Of a stretch of DNA of 64,000 bases, positions 28,084 to 37,178 are shown piece by piece. Location of the stretch: positions 1 to 64,000 of the forward strand of contig JAJDBS010000079.1 of the NCBI GenBank assembly GCA_029261235.1, given 5' to 3'. Both the position numbers and the translations under genes were made by a program. Origin of the DNA: Nitrospirales bacterium. GTDB taxonomy: Bacteria > Nitrospirota > Nitrospiria > Nitrospirales > UBA8639. The notes beneath the pieces were generated by a model, which did no database searches, was not told where the DNA came from, and saw nothing but the letters and a program-made list of their open reading frames with translations. Position 1 is the stretch's first letter; every line of letters begins with the position of its first letter.

Positions 28084-29040
28084 ATGGCAAAATGGATGGC
28101 AGAGATTGATCAACGGACGAACTTGGCTGGCGCCAATAAAATGGAACTGTTGATGTTTCATCTGGGCACGGAAGAAATTTATGGCATTAATGTGTTCAAA
28201 ATACGTGAAGTGATGCAAATGCCTTCTGTCACGAGAATTCCTGATTCCGATCCTAGGATATTGGGGTTGGTCAATTTGCGTGGTGAAAACGTGGCTCTCA
28301 TTGATTTAGCCCAAGCCATAGGGTTGGGTCCTATGCCCCTTGAAGGTGCCAAGCTGATTATTGCGGAATATAACGATAATAAACAAGGATTCCTCGTTGG
28401 TGGAGTTGACCGAATTATTCGGATGTCCTGGGAGCGTATTCAAGTTCCACCAGCGATGGTGCAGTCCAGTCGACACGGATCCGTGACGGCGGTGACCAAG
28501 CTTGAAGATGGCAGAATGGTCCTTATTCTCGATGTGGAAAAAGTGCTGGCGGAATTGCATCCTCGCGCTGATGACGAAGTGCTTGTCGGGATCGAAATGG
28601 TGAAAGAATTAGCTGGAAAACGAGTCCTCATTGCGGATGATTCTGTGGTCGCACGAAAGCAGATTATGAAAACCTTGGAACGTTTAGGGATGAAATGGGA
28701 AGAAACGCAAACAGGCAAAGAGGCTCTGACTCGTTTGCAAGAACTCACGGAGGTCGCTGAAGGTGCGGGGCAAACTATTTATGATTTCTTGGATGGTGTG
28801 ATCACGGACATTGAAATGCCGGAAATGGATGGTTTTTCTCTGACGAAGCATATTCGCGAAGATACGCGCATGCAAGGCCTTCCTATCTTGATGCATTCGT
28901 CGCTCTCAGGGAACTGCAATATTGAAAAAGGTAAGTCGTTGGGTGTCACGGACTATGTCACAAAATTTCAACCTGTTGAACTACGAGACAAACTTGTGAA
29001 ACATCTTGGGCGAACTCAACCGGCTTCGGTTGGTGGGTGA
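28084..29040 (+). CDS. cheV: Chemotaxis coupling protein/response regulator CheV
   Basis: A 318-residue fusion of an N-terminal CheW domain (LMFHLGTEEIYGINVFKIREV, LVNLRGENVALIDL) and a C-terminal receiver domain (IADDSVVARKQI, phospho-Asp in VITDIEMPEMDGF, Lys in YVTKFQ). CheV couples receptors to CheA and can be phosphorylated to tune adaptation or act as a phosphate sink. Length and order are normal. It lies between cheA and a dCache receptor. Confidence 0.94.
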   Translation: MAKWMAEIDQRTNLAGANKMELLMFHLGTEEIYGINVFKIREVMQMPSVTRIPDSDPRILGLVNLRGENVALIDLAQAIGLGPMPLEGAKLIIAEYNDNKQGFLVGGVDRIIRMSWERIQVPPAMVQSSRHGSVTAVTKLEDGRMVLILDVEKVLAELHPRADDEVLVGIEMVKELAGKRVLIADDSVVARKQIMKTLERLGMKWEETQTGKEALTRLQELTEVAEGAGQTIYDFLDGVITDIEMPEMDGFSLTKHIREDTRMQGLPILMHSSLSGNCNIEKGKSLGVTDYVTKFQPVELRDKLVKHLGRTQPASVGG

Positions 29041-29050
29041 AGGAGACATC

Positions 29051-29149
29051 ATGACGCGTAGAGGCAAATATTTACGAGATTCGTTGCTCGGTCGTATGGA
29101 AGATCGAACAACTACAAGCAGACGGAACTATGACATATGGCGACTATGA
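29051..29149 (+). CDS. Possible 32-residue leader peptide or small protein
   Basis: ATG 29051 follows GAAGGAGACATC directly after the cheV stop, a strong ribosome-binding site. The frame encodes an Arg-rich peptide beginning [18 protein letters not shown]. It ends 13 bases inside the next receptor gene, whose own start (29137) has no good ribosome-binding site. Translation of the short frame may therefore feed the receptor start. I recognise no family. Confidence 0.4.
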   Translation: MTRRGKYLRDSLLGRMEDRTTTSRRNYDIWRL

Positions 29150-31248
29150 ACTTTTTTAAGAATATTGGTATTACGAGCAAGATGGTCTCGATTCTTGTCT
29201 TCTTTTCGCTGATACCATTGAGCGTGCAAGTCTATTCACTCTATGAAACCGTCGGAATTTTGGAAGACGGTGTTGGTGTGCAATATCAGACTGTGGCGGA
29301 AGGGCTCTCTCAAAACCTTGAACACTTTCTTGGTGAGCGTTCAGATGATGCCCGGAGTATGAGTCGGAATCGGATTTTTCAAGATCGAACGTTATGGTAT
29401 CAGCCTGGGAACGTCTCGAATGAATTGGTACAAGTGCTCAATGAATATGTTCAGACGTCCGGTGCCTATTCACTCATACAGTTGGTTGATCGTGAAGGCC
29501 AACTCATTGCCGTCAATGATCGAGATAGTCATGGTCAATCGATTCGGACGGAAGGGTTGTACGGAAAAAATTTCCGTTCAAAAACATGGTTTCAAGCGCT
29601 TCAACAGCAAGGAGGGGGGATCGGTTCTGACGGTCCCATCTCTTCTTCTCTCAGTCGTTCAGATGTGTTTGTGGAAGATGTTGCGGTTGATCGTGATGTC
29701 AAATCCATTTTCCCCAACGACACTGGCTTAACCATAGGTTTGTCCGTTCCTCTCTACGACCGTGGCGCCGTGGTCGGCTATTGGACTCAACGGTTGAAAT
29801 ATTCCATGGTTGAACAGATCGTTCAAGAAGCGTATCAAGGTTTGAAACAATCTGGATTTCCTGGTGCTGAAGTGACCTTACAAAATGGCCAAGGCTTCAC
29901 GATCTTAGAATATGCGCCAGCTGTCCATCAGAATGAAGCCGTGGTTCATGATCTTGCCAATGTATTGTTTCAAACCAATCTTGCTCAGCTTGGTTTAGAC
30001 GCCGCCCAATCGGCTGTCCAGGGGAAATCAGGACATTCCCGGAACTTTCATCCAGGCAAACAGGGCATCCAGGTCATTGGTTTTAGTCATCTCAATGAAG
30101 GCAATGGGTTTCAGGGATTACACTGGTCCATTCTCGTACAAATTCCAGAGGAAGAAGCGCTCCAACAAATTAGTGAAATTACGAATAAGACATTATTAGA
30201 AATGTTTCTCGGCTTGCTCATTGTCATTCCCATCGGAATTTACATGGGACGAAAAGTGGTCAGTCGATTGAAGCCATTTTGGGAGGTGGCGACCAAAGCC
30301 GGTGAAGGGGATCTGACTCATCGAGTTCAGGTGTCGACGCAAGATGAGTTGGGTCAAATGGGAGACGCGTTGAATCACTTGTTGGATCAATTGAATGGCA
30401 TGCTGCTGCAAACCAAAGACGTGGCTCATTCTTTATCGCAAGCATCGGATCAGTTATCGGTTGTTGGGCATCAAGTGGTCCAGGTGAGTCAATCTCAAGT
30501 GAATCAAGCCACCCAGGTTGCTGCGTCTGTTGAAGAAATGGCTTCGACAGCAGGGGATATGGCTCGGAGCACGCAAGACCTAGCTTCTACTGCCACTGAG
30601 GTGAATCAATCGGCTGTGCGAGGAGGAGAAATCGTGTCATCCTCCATCCAGGGGATGGAATCTGTTTCAAGCCGAATGCAGGAATCGGCGAGTCGTATTC
30701 AAACCTTAGGACAACGTTCTCAAGAAATTGGAGATATTATCGGGGTGATTGAAGATATTGCAGAGCAGACGAATCTGTTGGCCTTGAATGCGGCCATCGA
30801 AGCTGCACGGGCTGGTGACCAGGGCCGCGGGTTTGCGGTGGTGGCCGATGAAGTGCGGAAATTAGCTGAGCGGACAGGGAAGGCGACCAAGGAAATCGCG
30901 ACGGTTATTGAATCGGTACAAAAAGGTACTGATGAAGCCGTTCACACAATGGAAGCTGGCACTCAAGAAACCCACTCTGGAATGGCGTTGGCTCGGGAGG
31001 CTGGCATTCGTCTCACGGAAATTGTCGATGGTGTTCAACGAGTGGTGGGTATGATTAAGCATTTTGCAGAATCGACGCAGCAACAGTCTGATGTCTCTGG
31101 GCAATTGTCCTCCAGCGTTCATCAGGTGGCGCAATTAAGCCAAGAAAATGAAGGACATGTTCAGGGGGTAGCCACGGCCACTCAACATTTTGCCGGATTA
31201 GCGGCAGACCTACAGTCGTCGCTCAGTCAATTCAAACTAAAAGGATAA
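29137..31248 (+). CDS. Methyl-accepting chemotaxis protein, dCache sensor
   Basis: A 703-residue receptor. N-terminal helix ([18 protein letters not shown]), double-Cache periplasmic domain paralogous to those at 1841 and 13224, second helix ending [15 protein letters not shown] and the signalling domain with the hairpin [27 protein letters not shown]. There is no aromatic tail; it ends in SQFKLKG. The signalling class matches the next receptor, not the first two. It sits inside the second che set, after cheV. Confidence 0.92.
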   Translation: MATMNFFKNIGITSKMVSILVFFSLIPLSVQVYSLYETVGILEDGVGVQYQTVAEGLSQNLEHFLGERSDDARSMSRNRIFQDRTLWYQPGNVSNELVQVLNEYVQTSGAYSLIQLVDREGQLIAVNDRDSHGQSIRTEGLYGKNFRSKTWFQALQQQGGGIGSDGPISSSLSRSDVFVEDVAVDRDVKSIFPNDTGLTIGLSVPLYDRGAVVGYWTQRLKYSMVEQIVQEAYQGLKQSGFPGAEVTLQNGQGFTILEYAPAVHQNEAVVHDLANVLFQTNLAQLGLDAAQSAVQGKSGHSRNFHPGKQGIQVIGFSHLNEGNGFQGLHWSILVQIPEEEALQQISEITNKTLLEMFLGLLIVIPIGIYMGRKVVSRLKPFWEVATKAGEGDLTHRVQVSTQDELGQMGDALNHLLDQLNGMLLQTKDVAHSLSQASDQLSVVGHQVVQVSQSQVNQATQVAASVEEMASTAGDMARSTQDLASTATEVNQSAVRGGEIVSSSIQGMESVSSRMQESASRIQTLGQRSQEIGDIIGVIEDIAEQTNLLALNAAIEAARAGDQGRGFAVVADEVRKLAERTGKATKEIATVIESVQKGTDEAVHTMEAGTQETHSGMALAREAGIRLTEIVDGVQRVVGMIKHFAESTQQQSDVSGQLSSSVHQVAQLSQENEGHVQGVATATQHFAGLAADLQSSLSQFKLKG

Positions 31249-31294
31249 CGCGGTTCGCGTCGTGTCGATGATATTTTTTTAGCAGGGAGCTCAT

Positions 31295-32971
31295 ATGCGA
31301 AATTTACGAATTGGACCGAAATTTGTGCTATCACTCGGCATGTTAGCAACGCTCTTACTCGTCTGTGGCCTTTGGGGTATTTATCAGCAAGAAGAGGGGC
31401 GTTTGCGAGCTTCTTTGGATGAACAAGGCAAAACGATTCAATCGCAAATTGAAGTCACTCGAGCGTATATTGCGAAGAATTATGTCGGAAAGATGAAGAA
31501 GTCACCTTTTGGGTCGCAGCTGCATGTGGCCCGTAAGCACGAACAAGATCCGGCTGCTATTCCTTTTCCTGCCACGGCGACTCAAGAAATTGGACAAGAA
31601 CTCGCTGCTCAAGGTGTGTATCAAGCTCGTTTAGTCAGCGAACAGCCGATGAACCCTGCCAATGCTCCTGAGAATGCCTTTGAAGCTTCGGCCATGAAAC
31701 TGATCAATGAAGGAGCTGATAGTGTCAGCGATGTTCAAATCGTGAATGGTGTCCCAACATTTCTTCGAGCGAGTGCTGATCGGGCATCGGTTCAGGCTTG
31801 TGTCAATTGTCACGCAGGGAAGAACTTAGGCGATGTGATTGGCATGCTGTCTGTGGCCATTCCTATGACGAAGGCTCAGGCTTCTATGGAAAATTCGGTG
31901 ATGTTTTCAGGGTTATGGATGATGGGCATCATTGTGATTTTTCTGTTGGCCGTGTATTGGTTGATTCATGTATTTGTGTTGAAACCACTGCATGCCTTAA
32001 CGGCGATCTCGCATGATATTGCTGAAGGCGAAGGCGATTTAACGAAGCGCGTTCCGGTTGGCAGTGGTTCGGATGAAATTAGCGGATTAGCCCGTGACTT
32101 AAATTTATTTATTCAGAAAATGCATGGTGCACTTTCTTTGGTGAGTCAGGCAACGAATCGATTAGCGTCATCCTCCATTGCATTATCCTCGACGGCTGAC
32201 CATGTGGTGCAAGCCGCAGAGGGGCAGGAAGCGCGTGCGGTTCAATCGGCATCGGCTGTCGAAGAAATGACCATGACCGCTGGTGAGGTCGCACGCAATT
32301 CGACGGAGGCTGCACGTATCGCCCAAGAAACGGCAGAGACGGCACGTAGTGGGCAAGAAGTCATGACGCAAACGGTGTCGGGTATGCAGCAGGTTTCAGA
32401 AGCCGTAGTCCAAGCCGCCAGTATCATTACGACCTTGGGACGATCATCGGATCAAATTGGAGAAATTGTCAGAGTCATCGAAGACATTGCGGATCAAACA
32501 AATTTATTAGCTCTCAATGCTGCGATTGAGGCAGCTCGAGCTGGAGAGCAAGGCCGAGGCTTTGCCGTGGTCGCTGATGAAGTGCGGAAACTCGCGGAGC
32601 GTACAACAAAAGCCACGAAGGAAATTGGGGATATGATTCGGCAAATCCAACAGGATACCAAAAGTGCCGTGGCCTCAATGGATCAGGGAACTAATCAGGT
32701 CGGCCAAGGAGTTGAATTAGCTAATAAGACCGGAGAAACTCTTTCAAATATCCATTCGATGATCAATTCAACCGCTGACATGATTCAGCAAATTGCCAGT
32801 GCGGCAGAAGAGCAATCCAGCGCATCCCGACAAATTGCCGGGGATTTGGAGGCCATGACACAGACGACTCGCCAAACGTCTAGTGGTATAGCTGACTCAG
32901 CGAAAGCGTGTCATGAGCTCAATACGTTAGCGGGAGATCTACAGAGAACGGTTGGTGCGTTTAAAGTGTAG
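31295..32971 (+). CDS. Methyl-accepting chemotaxis protein with periplasmic c-haem sensor (DUF3365/Tll0287-like)
   Basis: A 558-residue receptor and a complete paralogue of the truncated gene at the left edge. First membrane helix (about 10-28), Tll0287-like sensor with haem motif CVNCH (about 169-173), second helix ([20 protein letters not shown]), HAMP and the signalling domain. Only the sensor half is close to the first gene; the signalling half resembles the receptor just upstream ([21 protein letters not shown]). There is no FFEEF tail. It probably senses redox state or a gas through the covalent haem. Confidence 0.92.
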   Translation: MRNLRIGPKFVLSLGMLATLLLVCGLWGIYQQEEGRLRASLDEQGKTIQSQIEVTRAYIAKNYVGKMKKSPFGSQLHVARKHEQDPAAIPFPATATQEIGQELAAQGVYQARLVSEQPMNPANAPENAFEASAMKLINEGADSVSDVQIVNGVPTFLRASADRASVQACVNCHAGKNLGDVIGMLSVAIPMTKAQASMENSVMFSGLWMMGIIVIFLLAVYWLIHVFVLKPLHALTAISHDIAEGEGDLTKRVPVGSGSDEISGLARDLNLFIQKMHGALSLVSQATNRLASSSIALSSTADHVVQAAEGQEARAVQSASAVEEMTMTAGEVARNSTEAARIAQETAETARSGQEVMTQTVSGMQQVSEAVVQAASIITTLGRSSDQIGEIVRVIEDIADQTNLLALNAAIEAARAGEQGRGFAVVADEVRKLAERTTKATKEIGDMIRQIQQDTKSAVASMDQGTNQVGQGVELANKTGETLSNIHSMINSTADMIQQIASAAEEQSSASRQIAGDLEAMTQTTRQTSSGIADSAKACHELNTLAGDLQRTVGAFKV

Positions 32972-33096
32972 TAAGACGTGGGATGTAAGCAGTGAGAAGG
33001 GAGAAGCAAGAAGAATGGAAAGGGAGAAGCGAGAAGTAAGCGCAAGCTGATCTTTTCTTGTGCTTCTTAGGCATCTCACTTCTCTCTTCTCACAAT
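32972..33096. repeat. Intergenic heptad inverted repeat, copy 12
   Basis: A purine arm made of GGGAGAAG-, GCGAGAAG- and GAAGTAA-type units and a right arm CATCTCACTTCTCTCTTCTCAC lie between the receptor and the converging minus-strand gene that ends at 33098. It is thus shared by two convergent 3' ends. Confidence 0.65.
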
Positions 33097-33097
33097 C

Positions 33098-33358
33098 TTA
33101 TGGCGACGATGGAGATTCAGGCGGTGTTGATGAAGAAGGTGGGAGTTGTTTTTGTTGATTCACGGTTTTTTCGAGCAAGCCAACCGAATCTTTTAACAAG
33201 TCCGCCGCACAGGTCAAGGTGACATGCAGTTGTTTCCATGCGTCATCCCAACGTTCTTCGCGTTGAAGGTTCTGAAAACGTTGATGCTGTTCTTGCAGAA
33301 TGGCTTTCTTTGCATCAAGCATCAATCGGTCTGCTTGGACACTGGCTGGTCTGTCCAT
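33098..33358 (-). CDS. Hypothetical small helical protein (86 aa)
   Basis: A minus-strand gene within otherwise + strand operons. Its ATG follows AAAGGAAAC at good spacing. The product is rich in Gln, Lys, Glu and Leu with long predicted helices (DAKKAILQEQHQRFQNLQRE, LLKDSVGLLEKTVNQQ) and ends in a Pro/Ser tail. It has the size and look of a flagellar chaperone or FliT-like protein, but I see no diagnostic motif, so no function is assigned. It diverges from cheB3 across a 165-base gap with a perfect small palindrome. Confidence 0.65.
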   Translation of the reverse strand: MDRPASVQADRLMLDAKKAILQEQHQRFQNLQREERWDDAWKQLHVTLTCAADLLKDSVGLLEKTVNQQKQLPPSSSTPPESPSSP

Positions 33359-33449
33359 AATAAGTTTCCTTTATGAAGATCAATAAACGAATAATGTTTT
33401 TACCCTATCAGAGTGGAGATTCTCGTCACAAGAATTCGATCTGTGATTT

Positions 33450-33466
33450 TCATGCAGAATGCATGA
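33450..33466. promoter_or_regulatory. Perfect inverted repeat, possible operator
   Basis: TCATGCA-GAA-TGCATGA is a perfect 7-3-7 palindrome in the gap between the divergent genes at 33358 (minus) and 33524 (plus). Its place suits a regulator acting on either promoter. No regulator is known for it. Confidence 0.35.
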
Positions 33467-33523
33467 TGTCTTGTGAGGTTACTGTTGATTCGTGCGATAC
33501 GAACAGGGCATGAATGAGCCTTG

Positions 33524-34696
33524 ATGCACCTTAATGAGCAAACAGGGCGGCCTATTCGAGTTCTAGTGGTTGATGATTCGACTTTTATGAGAAATATGCT
33601 TTCCATGATGCTGAAGAAAGCTAACGATATTGATGTTGTGGGAACCGCGATGAATGGGCAAGATGCTATTAACCAAGCTCGACGAATTCAGCCAGATGTG
33701 ATGACGTTAGATATTGAGATGCCAGACATGAATGGATTAGATGTTCTTGATTACATGATGACGGAGCACCCGCTTCCTATCATCATGGTGAGTGCTTTGA
33801 CAGAAGCAGGCGCTGATGTGACGCTGCGTGCTCTTGAGCGTGGAGCTGTTGATTTTATTACCAAACCAATGAATCAGGCCACATCTGAGATACGGGTACT
33901 CGAAGGATTGCTCCAGAGTAAAGTTCGGGAAGCTTTTCTGACGCGGCATCGTTTTCTGCCCATGGGGCATGTAGGCATTCATCCGAAAAGACCTCAATAT
34001 GGTGTCTCTCTAGGTGTGGACGCGAGGAACGAACCACCGCCTCTTGTGAAGCGATCTGAGAACAGACTACCGCACACACTCAATGAAACGGTGACTGGCT
34101 CCGCGTTTCCCCTTGTCGTGATTGGCGCATCGACTGGTGGACCGAATCTTTTACTCTCCATTGTTCGAGATCTTCCTGCAACGTTTCCCGCGGCACTCGT
34201 CATTGTGCAGCATATGCCAAAGTATTTCACGAAAGTGTTTTCTGAAAATTTAGACGCTGTTGCCGCGTTTCCCATTCGTGAGGCGCGAGATGGAGCGGCA
34301 CTAGAGCCTGGAGTCGGCTTCGTGGTCCCTGGTGATCAGCATGCGGTGATCATTTGTGAAGGAGATGGTTGTCCAAGGATACGGTTTGTCTCGGAATCAG
34401 TCGAGTATCCTTACCGGCCTTCAATCGACTGTGCTATGACCTCAGCAGCCGAACAATTTGGTCATCATTTGGTGGGCCTTGTGGTTACAGGTATGGGCAA
34501 TGATGGATTGATGGGCAGTCAGAAAATTAAAGAACGTGGTGGGACTGTGCTGGTTCAAGATGAAACCACCTCATTGATCTATGGCATGCCTCGAGCTGTG
34601 GCTGAGGCAGGTCTCGCAGATGTTGTGCTGTCGGATGTTCACATAGCGGCAGCTTTGGTGGAGGCAGTGAGTTCGTGTTGTGAAGCGAACAGGTAG
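33524..34696 (+). CDS. cheB: Protein-glutamate methylesterase/response regulator CheB (third copy)
   Basis: A 390-residue CheB. Receiver domain with VVDDSTFMRNML and phospho-Asp in MTLDIEMPDMNG, a longer linker than the other copies, then the methylesterase with catalytic Ser in IGASTGGPNL, QHMPKYFT and GMGNDGLMG. ATG 33524 is preferred to the TTG at 33521. It has no adjacent cheR or cheD, so it may share CheR with the first set. It precedes cheW and motAB. Confidence 0.94.
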   Translation: MHLNEQTGRPIRVLVVDDSTFMRNMLSMMLKKANDIDVVGTAMNGQDAINQARRIQPDVMTLDIEMPDMNGLDVLDYMMTEHPLPIIMVSALTEAGADVTLRALERGAVDFITKPMNQATSEIRVLEGLLQSKVREAFLTRHRFLPMGHVGIHPKRPQYGVSLGVDARNEPPPLVKRSENRLPHTLNETVTGSAFPLVVIGASTGGPNLLLSIVRDLPATFPAALVIVQHMPKYFTKVFSENLDAVAAFPIREARDGAALEPGVGFVVPGDQHAVIICEGDGCPRIRFVSESVEYPYRPSIDCAMTSAAEQFGHHLVGLVVTGMGNDGLMGSQKIKERGGTVLVQDETTSLIYGMPRAVAEAGLADVVLSDVHIAAALVEAVSSCCEANR

Positions 34697-34765
34697 TTTC
34701 AGTCATCGAGTTCAGAGTGTTTAGCCACAAACATTGAGATATTAGCCTGAAAAAGGGAGTAGGTC

Positions 34766-35254
34766 ATGACGAATGCTTTAACAAACACTGTACCTCATGG
34801 CGATACTTACGAGGGAACTGGGGAAGTCTTACAACTCGTCAGTTTTCAGTTAGGCCCTGAGGAGTATGCTATTGACATTCTAGGCGTGCAAGAAATTATT
34901 CGTGTCGTCGAAATAACCGCAGTCCCCAATGCCCCACACTTTGTTGAGGGAGTGGTGAATCTTCGTGGCAAGGTCATTCCAATCATTAGTCTGCGTACCC
35001 GTTTAGGGTTGTGCACTGAAGAACATACCAAGGATACGCGAATTGTAGTTGTGGAAGTTGGGCGATTAATTTTGGGTTTTATTGTAGATTACGTCGAAGA
35101 GGTGTTGCGGTTGCCAGCAGAATATATTGAACCGCCTTCGTCTGCTGGTGGGGGAGGTTCCTCTGACTATCATAAGGGCGTGGGACGCGTGGACGGACGT
35201 TTGTTGATTTTGTTGGATTTGGAATTGTTATTTGGCATTGAGGCTGTTTCTTAG
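34766..35254 (+). CDS. cheW: Chemotaxis coupling protein CheW (second copy)
   Basis: A 162-residue CheW with an N-terminal extension of about 25 residues. It has LVSFQLGPEEYAIDILGVQEIIR, FVEGVVNLRGKVIPIISLRTRLG and VGRVDGRLLILLDLELLF. A Gly/Ser loop (SAGGGGSS) sits before the last strands. GGGAGTAGGTC precedes the ATG. It is followed 15 bases later by motA, linking the second che set to the motor. Confidence 0.95.
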   Translation: MTNALTNTVPHGDTYEGTGEVLQLVSFQLGPEEYAIDILGVQEIIRVVEITAVPNAPHFVEGVVNLRGKVIPIISLRTRLGLCTEEHTKDTRIVVVEVGRLILGFIVDYVEEVLRLPAEYIEPPSSAGGGGSSDYHKGVGRVDGRLLILLDLELLFGIEAVS

Positions 35255-35269
35255 GCAGAGCATAGCAGT

Positions 35270-36028
35270 ATGGATATTTTGTCAATAGCCGGAATCCTTA
35301 TCTCCATTGTGGCCATTGTTGGAGGCCAACATTTAGAAGGTGGCCACTTTAGTTCGATTGTTCAAGGGACGGCCTTTCTTATTGTGTTTGGGGGCACGTT
35401 AGGTGCCGTGATGCTCCAGTTTCCGCTCTCTATCTTCATGAAATCGCTAGGTGCCGCACGTATGGTGTTTGGCAATGTGAGTGTAGATATGAAAGGCGTG
35501 ATTGCCCAAGTTGTGGAGCTATCCAATGTCAGTCGCAAGCAAGGACTCTTGGCTTTAGAAGGACAGATGAAGAATATTGCTGATCCGTTTATGGCGAAGG
35601 GGGTTCAACTGGTTGTGGATGGGACAGAACCCCCCAAAATACGAGAAATTCTGGAAGTCGAAGTGAGTGTGCTTGAAGATGAATATACGTCTTATGCCAA
35701 AGTGTACGAAGCGTTTGGAGGCTACGCACCATGCGTTGGGATTATTGGCGCGGTGTTAGGGCTCATTCATGTGATGGAGAATCTTGCTGACCCCTCTGCG
35801 TTAGGTGGTGGTATTGCGGTGGCTTTTGTGGCTACGGTCTATGGGGTGGGTATGGCCAATCTCCTCTTTTTGCCCATGGGCAGTAAAATCAAAATCAAAG
35901 CCAAAGACTTGATTGCTGGGAAATTGATGGTGGTTGAAGGACTCATGTGTGTGGCACAAGGAGAGAATCCTCGGATGATTGAAGAAAAATTAAGTGGGTT
36001 CTTGCCGAGTTCCGAGCAAAGAAAATAG
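35270..36028 (+). CDS. motA: Flagellar motor stator protein MotA
   Basis: The ion-channel subunit that generates torque on the rotor. The 252-residue protein has the four-helix MotA/PomA layout: helices near residues 2-18 and 33-50, a large cytoplasmic loop, then helices in YAPCVGIIGAVLGLIHVM and GGGIAVAFVATVYGVGMANLLF. The conserved Pro of helix 3 and loop charges are consistent with a functional stator. It is followed 37 bases later by motB. Confidence 0.93.
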   Translation: MDILSIAGILISIVAIVGGQHLEGGHFSSIVQGTAFLIVFGGTLGAVMLQFPLSIFMKSLGAARMVFGNVSVDMKGVIAQVVELSNVSRKQGLLALEGQMKNIADPFMAKGVQLVVDGTEPPKIREILEVEVSVLEDEYTSYAKVYEAFGGYAPCVGIIGAVLGLIHVMENLADPSALGGGIAVAFVATVYGVGMANLLFLPMGSKIKIKAKDLIAGKLMVVEGLMCVAQGENPRMIEEKLSGFLPSSEQRK

Positions 36029-36065
36029 TTCCTGTCTGTGGCGTCGCTTTCTCACACGTTGATTC

Positions 36066-36806
36066 ATGAAGAAAAAACACGAAGAACATGAGAACCATGA
36101 GCGGTGGTTGGTCTCGTATGCCGACTTTATTACCCTCCTGTTTGCTTTTTTTGTTGTGATGTATTCCGTGTCTTCGGTCAATGAGGGGAAGTATCGCATC
36201 TTAAGTGATTCCCTTTCAGGATCTTTCTCTAAGACAAAAGCTGCTGGTGACCTTTCCGTTATGGATCTGCCGGTGACGACAAGTAAGCCGTCAGTGGTGC
36301 AAGATCCTGCGAACTCCAAAAAAAATGCTGAAGCCTTCCTGAATGTTGGTAATGCGATCGCTGCAGCCAAGGTTCCAGAGGGAGTGAAAGTGAATTCGAC
36401 GGAACGAGGCCTCAGCATTCAGATTGCGGATGATACGTTATTTAGAAGTGGTACATCGTCAATTAATCCAGATATGCAAGAATATCTTGATCTTATTACA
36501 GGGTTGGTCCGCAACCTCCCGAATTTGATTGCTGTCGAAGGACATACAGATAATCAGCCCATTCACACCGCTGAATATTCCTCAAACTGGGATTTGTCCA
36601 CGGCCCGAGCGAACGTCTTAATACGGTATTTCACGGAGCATCATCATTTACGATCCGATCGTTTTTCCTCGACCGGATTTGCTGGGACTCGTCCAATTCA
36701 TTCGAATTCGACTTCAGAAGGGCAAGCTTCCAATCGTCGCGTGGAGTTAATTGTACTGCGTAACACTGATGCTGAAGCTACGGCCTTTAATCCGTTCCTT
36801 CCATAA
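36066..36806 (+). CDS. motB: Flagellar motor stator protein MotB
   Basis: A 246-residue stator subunit. A short charged N terminus precedes the single membrane helix with the ion-binding Asp (about 20) in SYADFITLLFAFFVVMY. A periplasmic linker leads to an OmpA-type peptidoglycan-binding domain (IAVEGHTDNQPI, LSTARANVLIRYF, NRRVELIVL). The side chains around the Asp do not let me decide firmly between H+ and Na+. Confidence 0.93.
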   Translation: MKKKHEEHENHERWLVSYADFITLLFAFFVVMYSVSSVNEGKYRILSDSLSGSFSKTKAAGDLSVMDLPVTTSKPSVVQDPANSKKNAEAFLNVGNAIAAAKVPEGVKVNSTERGLSIQIADDTLFRSGTSSINPDMQEYLDLITGLVRNLPNLIAVEGHTDNQPIHTAEYSSNWDLSTARANVLIRYFTEHHHLRSDRFSSTGFAGTRPIHSNSTSEGQASNRRVELIVLRNTDAEATAFNPFLP

Positions 36807-36819
36807 AAAATATCGAGGA

Positions 36820-36908
36820 AGTTACGGTAGGTGTGAAGCGTAAGGCGTCAGGTCTATCTGTGTTTCTCGTTGTCGGCTTTACCTCTTACCTGTTTCTCGA
36901 ACTGATCC
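36820..36908. repeat. Intergenic heptad inverted repeat, copy 13
   Basis: The left arm GTTACGGTAGGTGTGAAGCG-TAAGGCGTCAGG pairs with a right arm GGCTTTACCTCTTACCTG, with a spacer containing GTTTCTCGTTG. The right end TTTCTCGAACTGATCC resembles the motif at 4113 and 24385. It is the last copy before the sigma-54-type promoter. Confidence 0.6.
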
Positions 36909-37128
36909 TCTTCATTTTTTAGTAGGCAGGTTTCTGCGTAGGTGGAATGTTCTGCCGGTATTCTGTAATCAGTTTTACAGAAAAGTGAATTCCTTTTCTT
37001 TCTTACGATCCTCGTTTTCTAGGATAAATCATGAAAAAGAATGCTTTTTTGCCCTATTTGTTGGGGAAATGAGGAACCTGATGGTTCATGCGTTCGTGCA
37101 TTTCGTGAAATTTTATTTAAGAACTCAT

Positions 37129-37144
37129 TGGCATACGCGTTGCA
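37129..37144 (+). promoter_or_regulatory. Sigma-54 (RpoN) type -24/-12 promoter before flgF
   Basis: TGGCAT-ACGCG-TTGCA matches the consensus TGGCAC-N5-TTGCW at all but one position, with the required 12-base GG-to-GC spacing. It lies 35 bases before the flgF ATG and 220 bases after the heptad repeat. Flagellar rod and hook genes are commonly RpoN-dependent. The rest of the 36807-37178 gap shows no convincing gene (the 65-residue ORF at 36985 looks spurious). Confidence 0.75.
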
Positions 37145-37178
37145 CAAATGGATATGAACGCTTAGCAAGGAGGCAGCA

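Noticed and set aside
24564-33400. Shared 12-mer GTTTTTACCCTA upstream of cheY and cheB3
   Set aside because: A shared 12-mer is expected by chance in a window of this size and the flanks do not match.
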